From: Verrucomicrobiaceae bacterium
Lineage (GTDB): Bacteria > Verrucomicrobiota > Verrucomicrobiae > Verrucomicrobiales > Akkermansiaceae
DNA: 11,435 bases
Direction: 5' to 3'
Assembly: GCA_947372405.1 (NCBI GenBank)
Contig: CANBTO010000107.1
Location: 1 to 11,435 of the forward strand
Shown in pieces: positions 1 through 6,032 of the stretch (its first letter is position 1; each line of letters opens with the position of its first letter). The notes beneath the pieces were generated by a model, which did no database searches, was not told the origin of the DNA, and was given only the letters and a program-made list of their open reading frames with translations. The position numbers and the translations under genes are program-made.

Positions 1-77
1 ACGAAATTCGCTACCACCAAGCCTGATAGAATCATTCCAGCTCCCCGCAATCCGATTTCCAAAACCTGCGTGTTCAT
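1..77 (-). CDS. N-terminus of a probable membrane protein (partial, runs off the left edge)
   Basis: An ATG at 77-75 on the minus strand opens a frame of 25 codons with no stop up to the window edge. It begins MNTQVLEIGLRGAGMILSGL and continues with a hydrophobic stretch (VVANF), which fits a first membrane segment or signal anchor. The start lies 21 nt after the stop of the DCC-family gene (99), so the two are probably co-transcribed. The upstream bases (aagaaaacgtaaa) give only a weak ribosome site. The family cannot be told from 25 residues. Genes next to DCC-family proteins are often small membrane proteins, but that is only context. The frame contains one copy of the GCCTGATAG motif (21-29), read here as CTA TCA GGC. 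Confidence 0.5.
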   Translation of the reverse strand, partial: MNTQVLEIGLRGAGMILSGLVVANF

Positions 78-98
78 TTTACGTTTTCTTGAAATGGT

Positions 99-554
99 TC
101 ACTTCGTCACACAGAACCCATCCTCACAGCCCGGTGCTTCCATCCGGTGCAGTTCCGCCCTCACCTTCCGGTCCTTGCTCCGGAAGAACACCTTGCTCAG
201 CGCGTGACGGTTTGCCGCCAGCACCCGGCATGCGTGGATCGCCACCGGCAACAATGCCGGCCCGCCCAACCTGCGGGCCGCCGCCTGATGGTTCGCGCAA
301 CTGTAAAGGCACCAGACCCAGGCTTCCGCACCTCGGAAGATTTCCCCCTCGCTCGTCCTCACCACCATTTCCCGCGCAGGGTCCAGCGTGCCCAATCCGG
401 GAAAAACCCGCTCAGCATGTGCTGCTTGGTAAGGGATGAATTCGATCCCGAACGCCCGCGGCTGACGGTTGATCCATTCGTGAAAACTGCAGCACATCCC
501 GCAGCGGCCGTCGTAAAACACTTCGATTCCTTCGATTTGCTCAGGTAGGTTCAT
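99..554 (-). CDS. DCC-family (DUF393) thiol-disulfide oxidoreductase-like protein
   Basis: This 151-residue protein carries the hallmark of the DCC/DUF393 (YuxK-like) family near its N-terminus: VFYDGRCGMCCSF, with D15, C18 and C21, plus an extra C22. The family is thioredoxin-like and presumed to act in thiol-disulfide exchange; physiological substrates are mostly unknown. Length is normal for the family (about 120-150). Further cysteines are present (C82, C86, C109, C143, C148), and the C-terminus ends in a CEDGFC motif, more than typical members carry. There is no signal peptide or clear membrane helix, so it is probably cytoplasmic. The ATG at 554 is preceded by AAAGGA (567-562), the only clear Shine-Dalgarno in the window, about 7 nt from the start. 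A promoter candidate lies just upstream. The partial membrane gene follows 21 nt downstream. Confidence 0.85.
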   Translation of the reverse strand: MNLPEQIEGIEVFYDGRCGMCCSFHEWINRQPRAFGIEFIPYQAAHAERVFPGLGTLDPAREMVVRTSEGEIFRGAEAWVWCLYSCANHQAAARRLGGPALLPVAIHACRVLAANRHALSKVFFRSKDRKVRAELHRMEAPGCEDGFCVTK

Positions 555-577
555 CGTGATTTCCTTTCTGTCTTTTC

Positions 578-606
578 AGTATTTCCTGAAACTACGAGAT
601 AAGCAA
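578..606 (-). promoter_or_regulatory. Candidate sigma70-type promoter for the DCC-family gene
   Basis: On the minus strand TTGCTT (606-601) is followed after 17 nt by AATACT (583-578). These match the -35 and -10 consensus at 4 of 6 positions each. Transcription would begin near 571, giving a leader of about 17 nt that contains the AAAGGA ribosome site before the ATG at 554. The spacing and the clear Shine-Dalgarno support it, but both boxes are imperfect. Confidence 0.4.
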
Positions 607-626
607 GACGAGTTTTTGCGGATTAC

Positions 627-790
627 CCTAGAAAGAAAAATAGAACCGCAGATGGACTCAGATTCACGCAGATGATCAAAGAGTTGTGTTGATCGGGTCG
701 CTCACCCAAAGGGTTGACGTCCAATTTCCCTCAAGCCTCTTAACATCAATGTCCATCTGCGTTAATCTGCGGTTCATTTTCCTCTTTAGG
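627..790. repeat. Dispersed-type imperfect inverted repeat ('gaaccgcagat' family)
   Basis: The left arm (643-676) reads GAACCGCAGAT, then a 10-nt insert containing a second CAGAT, then ACGCAGATG. The right arm (745-775), read in reverse complement, is GAACCGCAGAT, TA, ACGCAGATG. Both arms share the 11-mer GAACCGCAGAT and the 9-mer ACGCAGATG, and an outer CCTA (627-630) pairs with TAGG (787-790). About 65 nt of unrelated sequence, with a small GGGT/ACCC stem, lies between the arms. From memory, similar 'accgcagatgnacgcagat' repeats are scattered in intergenic DNA of several environmental bacterial groups. The repeat could fold in RNA and act as a bidirectional terminator or be a mobile miniature element. 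No coding frame is present. Confidence 0.6.
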
Positions 791-793
791 ATT

Positions 794-819
794 ACACCAT
801 GAGGCCAGCCCTCAGGTGT
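794..819. terminator. Bulged hairpin downstream of pheT, possible terminator
   Basis: ACACC (794-798) and TGAGG (800-804) pair with CCTCA (810-814) and GGTGT (815-819). This gives a 10-bp stem with one bulged A and the loop CCAGC. It lies about 110 nt beyond the pheT stop in the direction of transcription. There is no T-rich run after the stem on the minus strand, so it is not a textbook intrinsic terminator. Confidence 0.35.
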
Positions 820-928
820 CAGACGATTCATCTCGCAAAGCCAAGGAATAGGGATGAATCAGCCCTGCCCACTCACCCTCTTCATGCCTCTGTTGCCTGA
901 CGGAAGGGAGTGTCTGCTTTCCATGAAA

Positions 929-3307
929 TCACCGGAACTTCACACCCAGTTTCAGCGTCAGGGCTTCCAGCACTTTCAGGTGTGCGGCATCCACCTCTTC
1001 GGCCTTCAGCGTGCGGTCCGTAGCGCGGTATTGGAAGCGATAGGCCACGGACTTGCGGTCGGCTGCCAGCTTTTGGCCGCTGGGATCAGTGAAGACGTCG
1101 AAGCATTCGAAGGCGATGAGCAGTGGCTCGTTGCACTTGGCGAGAACACCTTCGATCTCGGCGTTGGGCAGCGTTGCGGCGAGTTCCATGGCGGCGTCGC
1201 GGGAAGAGCCGGGGAACTGCGGGAGGTCCTCGACGTGGTCAATGCCGGCGAGCAGCTTGCGGAGTTTGGTGAGATCGAGTTCGGCGACGAAGACGGGCGA
1301 GGTGAAGTCGAGTGCGCGTTCGCGGGCAGGTAGCAGGCGGGCAAAAACGCCGATGTTCTGGTCGTCCGCCTTGATGTCACAGCCGAGGGCGAAGCCGTCG
1401 CGGTCTTTGGGGGAGAAGCGCACGGTTTTGTTAGGCACGAGCGCGTTGACCAAGCCCTTGAGATCGTGGAGGTCGGCCTGGCGGTCGGTTTGGTTCCAGC
1501 CTGCAGGAGCGGTGCCGCCTGATAGAAGGATGGCGAGAGTTTCGCTTTCCTGATCCTTGGCCTTGCCACCTCCTGCGTTGCGGAAGACGCGGCCCATTTC
1601 GAAGAAACGCAGGGATTTTGCTTGTTGGCGGACGTTTCTGGCAGCGGATGCGACGAGACCGGGCACGATGCTCGGGCGCATCACGGCGTGGTCCTCGCTG
1701 AGCGGAAGTTTCACGCGGATGACGTCGCCGTCCTGCATCGGGCGGAGAGGAAGAGCGTCTGTTAGCTGATGGTCGGCGATGAGCTTGATCGTCTGACACT
1801 CGTAAACGCCGAGCGCGGCGAGGCGGCGGCGCAGGACCATGTCGGCATCGTAGGCATCGTCGATGGCGCTGGCGGGAACGAAGGAACCGAGGAAACGCGA
1901 GGGCACGTTGGCAAGGCCGTGGACACGGGCGATTTCCTCAACAAGATCGATGTGGCGCTGGAGGTCGGCACGGAAGGAAGGAACGTTCCAAGTCCCGTCA
2001 GCGAGCTTGGCGAGGCCGAGACGGGTGAGGATTTCCTCGGCGGCGGTTAGAGAGATGGATCCGCCCATGAGTTGGTCGAGCTTGGTGGCATCAAGCGTCA
2101 CGGGCTGGGTGAGAACGGGTGCTTCACCGGCGACATGGGTGGTGGCTTCGGCGGTGCCGCCGGCGGTTTCGAGGATGAGTTGCACCGCGAAGGCCGAAGC
2201 GGTTAGAACGCCCTGCGGATCGACGCCGCGTTCGAAGCGGTAGGACGAGTCCGAAGAAAGTGTGGTGCGGCGGGAGGTTCTGCGGATGCCCTGCGGGGTG
2301 AAGTAGGCGGACTCCAGCAGGATGTCGGTGGTGGTGGCGGTGACACCGCTGTGCAGACCGCCCATCACGCCGGCGAGGGCGAGGGCCGCACCGGATTCGT
2401 CGGAGATAAGGAGATCGTCGATGGTCAGGACGAGCTCGGATTCGTCGAGAGCGAGGAAGGTTTCACCCTCGGCGGCGTTGCGGACGACGATGCTGCCGCT
2501 GAGCTTGCCGGCATCGAAGGCGTGCAGCGGCTGGCCGAGTTCGTGGAGCACGTAGTTGGTGACGTCCACGATGTTGTTGATCGGACGCAGGCCGATGGAC
2601 TCGAGGCGCTGCTTGAGCCACGCGGGGGATTCCTTGACGGTGACGCCGGAAATCCTAACAGCCGTGTAGAGCGGACAGGCGGCGGGGGATTCGATACGGA
2701 TGGAAGATGCGGACGAGACGTCAGCACACGTTATTTCGAGAGGCTTGAGCGGAGTCTTGAGCAGGGTCGCCAGCTCGCGGGCCATGCCGTAGTGGCTGAG
2801 AAGGTCCGGGCGATTCGGGGTGACTTCGAGTTCCAGCAGGGTGTCGGAGTCGAAGAGTTGTTTGACGGGTTTTCCGATCTCCGAGTCTTCCGGAAGGATG
2901 AGCAAGCCATCCTCACCGGCCGGCAGGCCGATCTCGGAAGCGGAGCAAAGCATGCCTCTGGATTCGACCTTGCGCATGACGGTCTCGCCGATGGTGAAGC
3001 CGCCGGGAAGCTCGGTGCCGGGCAACGCGCATGGCACCTTGTCGCCTACCTTGTAGTTTTGCGCACCGCAGACGATCTGGCGGAGCGCCCCTTCGCCGCA
3101 ATCGACTTGCGTGACTTTCAGGCGGTCGGCGTTCGGGTGCTGCACGGCTTCCTTGATCTGCGCGACGACGATTTTTTCAGAAGCGATGCCTTTGGAAACG
3201 ATGCCTTCGACCTCGACACCGGCGAAGGTGAAGAGGTCGTCGATTTCCTTGATGGATTTGCCTGATAGATCGAGATGGGTGGCGAGCCAGTTGAGGGAGA
3301 TGTTCAT
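929..3307 (-). CDS. pheT: Phenylalanyl-tRNA synthetase beta subunit
   Basis: PheT is the large subunit of the (alpha-beta)2 phenylalanyl-tRNA synthetase, giving tRNA binding and editing of mischarged Tyr-tRNA(Phe) in the cytoplasm. The 792-residue product is of normal length. It has the N-terminal MNISLNWLATHLDL start, an EMAP-like tRNA-binding domain (HPNADRLKVTQVDCG near 57-71), the B3/B4 editing region (RPINNIVDVTNYVLHELGQP at 241-260, AGVMGG near 312), SSYRFERGVDP (354-364), the B5 domain (about 400-475, DLVEEIARVHG near 454), and a C-terminal FDX-ACB domain ending in KLGVKFR. An upstream in-frame start at 3418 adds 37 residues that only translate the inserted repeat and part of the GxxExxY gene antisense to its frame logic. 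The start at 3307 matches the family N-terminus. No Shine-Dalgarno is visible (ctctttctctc precedes ATG). The gene follows pheS but is separated from it by the GxxExxY cassette. Confidence 0.97.
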   Translation of the reverse strand: MNISLNWLATHLDLSGKSIKEIDDLFTFAGVEVEGIVSKGIASEKIVVAQIKEAVQHPNADRLKVTQVDCGEGALRQIVCGAQNYKVGDKVPCALPGTELPGGFTIGETVMRKVESRGMLCSASEIGLPAGEDGLLILPEDSEIGKPVKQLFDSDTLLELEVTPNRPDLLSHYGMARELATLLKTPLKPLEITCADVSSASSIRIESPAACPLYTAVRISGVTVKESPAWLKQRLESIGLRPINNIVDVTNYVLHELGQPLHAFDAGKLSGSIVVRNAAEGETFLALDESELVLTIDDLLISDESGAALALAGVMGGLHSGVTATTTDILLESAYFTPQGIRRTSRRTTLSSDSSYRFERGVDPQGVLTASAFAVQLILETAGGTAEATTHVAGEAPVLTQPVTLDATKLDQLMGGSISLTAAEEILTRLGLAKLADGTWNVPSFRADLQRHIDLVEEIARVHGLANVPSRFLGSFVPASAIDDAYDADMVLRRRLAALGVYECQTIKLIADHQLTDALPLRPMQDGDVIRVKLPLSEDHAVMRPSIVPGLVASAARNVRQQAKSLRFFEMGRVFRNAGGGKAKDQESETLAILLSGGTAPAGWNQTDRQADLHDLKGLVNALVPNKTVRFSPKDRDGFALGCDIKADDQNIGVFARLLPARERALDFTSPVFVAELDLTKLRKLLAGIDHVEDLPQFPGSSRDAAMELAATLPNAEIEGVLAKCNEPLLIAFECFDVFTDPSGQKLAADRKSVAYRFQYRATDRTLKAEEVDAAHLKVLEALTLKLGVKFR

Positions 3308-3320
3308 GAGAGAAAGAGTT

Positions 3321-3350
3321 TGGAACCGCCAAGACGCAAAGGGCGCCAAG
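3321..3350 (+). repeat. Left inverted repeat of the GxxExxY cassette
   Basis: The 30-mer starts TGGAACCGCCAAGACGC and ends GCGCCAAG. It is the inverted partner of 3759-3788: 27 of 30 positions agree, and the outer 17 are identical. The match can be extended outward by AAGAG (3314-3318 against 3791-3795) after two mismatches. It starts 14 nt before the pheT ATG as read on the minus strand. No target-site duplication is visible outside the repeats. Confidence 0.85.
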
Positions 3351-3359
3351 GAAGAAGGG

Positions 3360-3749
3360 TTAGTATTCTTGAAATTGATTGGCGATACGGCGGATGCCGT
3401 TCTTGATGAGGGGAACATTGAAATTGATCAGGAAGCCGAGGTTTTTCCCGGACAACTTCAAATAAGTTGTAAGTTGAGCCTGATGAATGGGAGCAAGTTC
3501 AGCGACCGCTTTGAGTTCGATGATCACGAGATCATTGACGAGAAGATCAAGACGATAACCCACATCAATTACGATGCCGTCGTAGTGGACTGGCTGGGCT
3601 TTCTGCCTTTCCACAGAGTATCCCCTTTTAATCAACTCGTGCTCAAGACAAGCCTCGTAAGCACTTTCCAACAATCCAGGACCGAGCTCTTTGTGGATCT
3701 TAAAAGTTGAATCCACAATCTGTGAAGCTATGACATCAACGGCATTCAT
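3360..3749 (-). CDS. GxxExxY protein, PD-(D/E)XK nuclease-like
   Basis: The 129-residue protein has the name-giving motif G25-L-L-E28-S-A-Y31 within ELGPGLLESAYEACLEHEL. It also has a nuclease-like core: D68 in GYRLDLLV, then E78-x-K80 in IIELKAV, then HQAQLTTYLKLSGKNLGFLI. That arrangement (D, ExK, QxxxY) is the PD-(D/E)XK-type pattern of the GxxExxY family (TIGR04256/PDDEXK_3, from memory). Length is typical and all key residues are present, so the protein looks intact. The family has no agreed function; a DNA- or RNA-cutting activity is only inferred. The ATG at 3749 has no clear ribosome site, since the right repeat ends 9 nt upstream. The gap to pheS is 45 nt and to pheT 52 nt, consistent with co-transcription. 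Confidence 0.9.
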   Translation of the reverse strand: MNAVDVIASQIVDSTFKIHKELGPGLLESAYEACLEHELIKRGYSVERQKAQPVHYDGIVIDVGYRLDLLVNDLVIIELKAVAELAPIHQAQLTTYLKLSGKNLGFLINFNVPLIKNGIRRIANQFQEY

Positions 3750-3758
3750 GTCTTGAAA

Positions 3759-3788
3759 CTTGGCGTTCTTAGCGTCTTGGCGGTTCCA
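3759..3788 (-). repeat. Right inverted repeat of the GxxExxY cassette
   Basis: Read on the minus strand it begins TGGAACCGCCAAGACGC and ends AACGCCAAG, differing from the left copy at 3 of 30 positions. It begins 6 nt after the pheS stop codon and ends 9 nt before the GxxExxY ATG, so any ribosome site for that gene would have to be in or just after the repeat. Confidence 0.85.
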
Positions 3789-3794
3789 TGCTCT

Positions 3795-4811
3795 TCACGC
3801 GAACTGCTTGAGGAAGCGCACATCGTTTTCGATGAGGAGGCGGATGTCCTTGATGCCCCAGCGGATCATGGCAAGGCGGTCGAGGCCCATGCCGAAGGCG
3901 AAACCGGTGACTTTTTCGGGATCGAAGGCGTTGTCCTTGCGGGTCTTGTTGATGGACTCGAACACGGCGGGATCGACCATGCCGCAGCCGGCGACTTCGA
4001 TCCAACGCGGGGCCTGGCCTTTGACTGTTAGTTTCACATCGATCTCGAACGACGGCTCGGTGAAGGGGAAGAAGTGCGGGCGGAAACGGACTTCGGTATC
4101 CGGGCCAAAGAGTTCGTGCAGGAAATATTCGAGCGTGCCCTTGAGGTCGGGAAGTGAGACATCCTCGGCGACGTAGAGGCCTTCGAGCTGGTTGAAAACC
4201 GAGAGGTGGGTGGCGTCGATCTCGTCGCGGCGGTAGGCGGAGCCGGGGGCGATGATGCGGACTGGCGGTTTCGCGGTTTCCATCGTGCGGATCTGCACAC
4301 TGGAGGTGTGGGTGCGCAGCAGCTTGCCGGAGTCGAAATAGAACGTGTCCTTTTCGTTGCGGGCCGGGTGATCGGTGGGAGTGTTGAGGGCGTCGAAACA
4401 ATGGAACTCGTCCTCGATTTCCGGTCCGTCAGCGAGCGCAAAGCCCATCCGGCGGAGGATGCCGATGGCCTCATCGCGGATCAATGTGAGCGGGTGCAGC
4501 GCTCCGGTGGAAACGAGGCGTGCTGGCAGAGTTACATCGATGCCAGCGAGCGCGGCGCGGTCGGCGATTTCCTGAAGGGCCGCTTGTTTTTCCTCCAGCG
4601 CGGCGGTGATGGCGGTGCGGGCGGCGTTGAGGAGCTGGCCGACCTCGGCCTTGTCCTCCTTCGGCACGTCCTTCATGCCGGCGGCGGCGAGGGTGAGCGT
4701 GCCTTTTTTGCCAAGCACGGCGACGCGGGCGTCTTCGAGCGAGCGCTCGTCGGCGGCGTTGGCAATGAGTGCAAGTGCTTCGGATTGAATGGCTGGGATT
4801 TGCTCCTTCAT
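3795..4811 (-). CDS. pheS: Phenylalanyl-tRNA synthetase alpha subunit
   Basis: PheS is the catalytic subunit of phenylalanyl-tRNA synthetase, a class II aminoacyl-tRNA synthetase that activates Phe and charges tRNA(Phe) with PheT. The 338-residue product has an N-terminal coiled coil (about 1-90) with the family landmark LGKKGTLT (33-40). Its catalytic core contains FDALNTPTDHPAR (139-151), RTHTSSVQIRTM (166-177), motif 2 around APGSAYRRDEIDATH (188-202), FNQLEG (206-211), RPHFFPFTEPS (244-254), GCGMVDP (275-281), and motif 3 FGMGLDRLAM (306-315). The start at 4811 places LGKKG about 33 residues in, as in other PheS proteins. Starts at 4829 and 4919 are possible but add non-family sequence. 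There is no clear Shine-Dalgarno. The start follows the upstream SDR gene by 47 nt, so the genes may share a transcript. Confidence 0.97.
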   Translation of the reverse strand: MKEQIPAIQSEALALIANAADERSLEDARVAVLGKKGTLTLAAAGMKDVPKEDKAEVGQLLNAARTAITAALEEKQAALQEIADRAALAGIDVTLPARLVSTGALHPLTLIRDEAIGILRRMGFALADGPEIEDEFHCFDALNTPTDHPARNEKDTFYFDSGKLLRTHTSSVQIRTMETAKPPVRIIAPGSAYRRDEIDATHLSVFNQLEGLYVAEDVSLPDLKGTLEYFLHELFGPDTEVRFRPHFFPFTEPSFEIDVKLTVKGQAPRWIEVAGCGMVDPAVFESINKTRKDNAFDPEKVTGFAFGMGLDRLAMIRWGIKDIRLLIENDVRFLKQFA

Positions 4812-4858
4812 GGGAAAGCCGAGGGGCATAGCCCGAAACCCGCCCGGGGTCAAAGCTT

Positions 4859-5662
4859 TCACAAGGTGTCGGCGATTCCTTCCGCGGCATCGAGGAACGA
4901 AGGAAAATCGGGCTGCCAACCGCTGGCGCGGAGTTTGGCGTTTGACACCTGCTTGTGCGTCCAGCCGCGCTTGCGGTTGAGGTCACGCGGGCCACCGGGT
5001 GGCAGCGGTCGGGAAAACATCGTGCTGAGAGCCTGATAGCAGTCGTGCTGGCTGAGCGGCGTGGAGTCGCAGACATTGAAAATGCCGGACGCCTTCGTCG
5101 TGGCGAGGTGGTAAATCGCCCGTGCGGCGTCGTCGCGATGGATCTGGTTGAGGAAACGCTTGCCGTCCTCCTCGATGACTGCTTCGCCGGAGAGAAACTT
5201 TTTCAGGATCACGCTGCGGCCGGGGCCGTAAATCCCGGCGAGGCGGGCGACGACGCCATTCTCCGAAAGAGTGAGTCGCTCAGCCTCCAACAGGAGCCGC
5301 CCGGTTTCCCGGTCCGGAATGGTGGGACTCTCCTCGGTGACCACCGAGCCATCGGTCTGCGCATACACCGAGGTGCTGGAGGTGAAAAGCAGCGGCACGC
5401 CGGGAAATTGCTCCGTTAGATTCCGACAGCCATCCACATAAACCCGCCGGTAGGCATCCTCACCACCCCGGCCCGAGGCCGCGCAGTGGACGATGAAATC
5501 CGGCTGCGGCAGGGATTTCACCGCATCGCAATCCCCCACATCGCAGGCGAGCGCGGCATCGCCACCGGACAACGAGACGGGAATGGCCTCCCATCCACCA
5601 TCCTGGAAAACCCGCGCGACCGCCTGACCGAGGTAGCCGTGACCCACAAGCAGAAGTCTCAT
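4859..5662 (-). CDS. NAD(P)-binding atypical SDR / epimerase-like protein (YeeZ-like)
   Basis: The 267-residue protein is a Rossmann-fold member of the extended or atypical short-chain dehydrogenase superfamily. It starts with a dinucleotide-binding loop, MRLLLVGHGYLG (G7-x-G9-x-x-G12). It has the conserved FTSSTSVY strand-end (93-100), RLAGIYGPGR (140-149), and NQIHRDDAARAI (172-183), as in NAD-dependent epimerases and E. coli YeeZ. The catalytic YxxxK lysine is missing: Tyr100 is followed by AQTD. This is a feature of atypical SDRs that may not be classical reductases. The substrate is unknown. The start at 5662 has no Shine-Dalgarno but gives the canonical N-terminus directly. The gene is first in the minus-strand series leading into pheS (47-nt gap), and its upstream 92 bp are shared with the divergent membrane-protein gene. 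Confidence 0.85.
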   Translation of the reverse strand: MRLLLVGHGYLGQAVARVFQDGGWEAIPVSLSGGDAALACDVGDCDAVKSLPQPDFIVHCAASGRGGEDAYRRVYVDGCRNLTEQFPGVPLLFTSSTSVYAQTDGSVVTEESPTIPDRETGRLLLEAERLTLSENGVVARLAGIYGPGRSVILKKFLSGEAVIEEDGKRFLNQIHRDDAARAIYHLATTKASGIFNVCDSTPLSQHDCYQALSTMFSRPLPPGGPRDLNRKRGWTHKQVSNAKLRASGWQPDFPSFLDAAEGIADTL

Positions 5663-5754
5663 AACGGAACCACTGAGGGCCGGGCTGGCAATAAAATCAA
5701 CAAAACTTAAACTCGGCTTTTCTCGCGCGGCGTTTATTCTCCAGACTGTTCACA

Positions 5755-5976
5755 ATGGACTTCGGTGCTTTCAACCCCCTCAACCTGCTCGCTGGATTCA
5801 TCTTCGGCACCATCGGCTGGGGGGCATTCTCCTACGGCAAGAAACTGGAGCTGTGGCAGCCAAAAACCATCGGCCTGGCGCTGATGATTTACCCGTATTT
5901 CATCTACAACATGTATCTGCTGTGGGGCATCGGCGTGGGCCTGCTGGTGGTGCTCTGGTTCCATCACGACCAGTAA
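5755..5976 (+). CDS. Small integral membrane protein (73 aa)
   Basis: The product is short and very hydrophobic. A first segment (about 9-27) is glycine-patterned (LLAGFIFGTIGWGAFSYG), a KK turn follows at 29-30, and then comes a long hydrophobic region (38-69), rich in Y, G and L, that could form two further helices, ending HHDQ. No enzyme motif is present. Similar proteins are often annotated loosely as 'amino acid transport protein' or hypothetical; I do not support a transport role. The ATG at 5755 has no Shine-Dalgarno. A weak promoter-like pair (TGGCAA and TAAACT, 16 nt apart, at 5685-5712) lies upstream. The next gene begins 56 nt later on the same strand. Confidence 0.75.
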   Translation: MDFGAFNPLNLLAGFIFGTIGWGAFSYGKKLELWQPKTIGLALMIYPYFIYNMYLLWGIGVGLLVVLWFHHDQ

Positions 5977-6032
5977 TGACACCGAATTTCCCTTGGCATG
6001 ACGGGGGATTTCCACCGTAGTCTCCCGCGCCC

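Larger units (their letters stand above)
555..928. other. Intergenic region between pheT and the DCC-family gene
   Basis: This 374-bp stretch has no supported gene on either strand. From left to right it holds the DCC-gene ribosome site and promoter candidate (562-606), a dispersed inverted-repeat element (627-790), a bulged hairpin (794-819), and about 100 bp up to the pheT stop in which I see no structure. A plus-strand open frame starting at 854 lies mostly antisense to pheT and is not believed. Confidence 0.7.
3321..3788 (-). mobile_element. Putative GxxExxY insertion cassette between pheS and pheT
   Basis: This 468-bp unit consists of a GxxExxY gene enclosed by 30-bp inverted repeats. 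Taking it out leaves only 19 nt between the pheS stop (3795) and the pheT start (3307), which is ordinary spacing for this gene pair. I therefore read the unit as an insertion into a pre-existing operon. The orientation matches the operon, so the gene can be carried by the pheS-pheT transcript. The paired repeats could also fold in that mRNA as a long stem around the coding region. No transposase is encoded. Whether the unit moves by itself, by another element, or by recombination is unknown. Confidence 0.6.

Noticed and set aside
147..548. 133-codon plus-strand frame and its neighbours over the DCC gene
   Set aside because: They are antisense or out of frame to a recognised DCC-family protein with a clear ribosome site.
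2351..3265. 304-codon plus-strand open frame
   Set aside because: It is antisense to pheT, whose protein shows full family motifs. Long antisense frames are expected in GC-rich coding DNA.
3308..3418. 37-residue N-terminal extension of pheT
   Set aside because: It translates the inserted repeat and the end of the GxxExxY gene in another frame. The family N-terminus begins at MNISLNW (3307).
3753..4031. Plus-strand frame starting MKLGVLSVLAV
   Set aside because: Its start is a translation of the inverted repeat and the rest is antisense to pheS. Repeats of this type readily yield spurious 'LGVLSVLAV' peptides.
4812..4919. 36-residue N-terminal extension of pheS
   Set aside because: It overlaps the SDR gene end and has no family similarity; the start at 4811 puts LGKKG at the usual distance.
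5996..6015. TTGGCATGACGGGGGA, sigma54-like promoter before the APH-fold kinase
   Set aside because: The -24 half looks fair (TGGCATG), but the required GC at -12 is absent at the right spacing.
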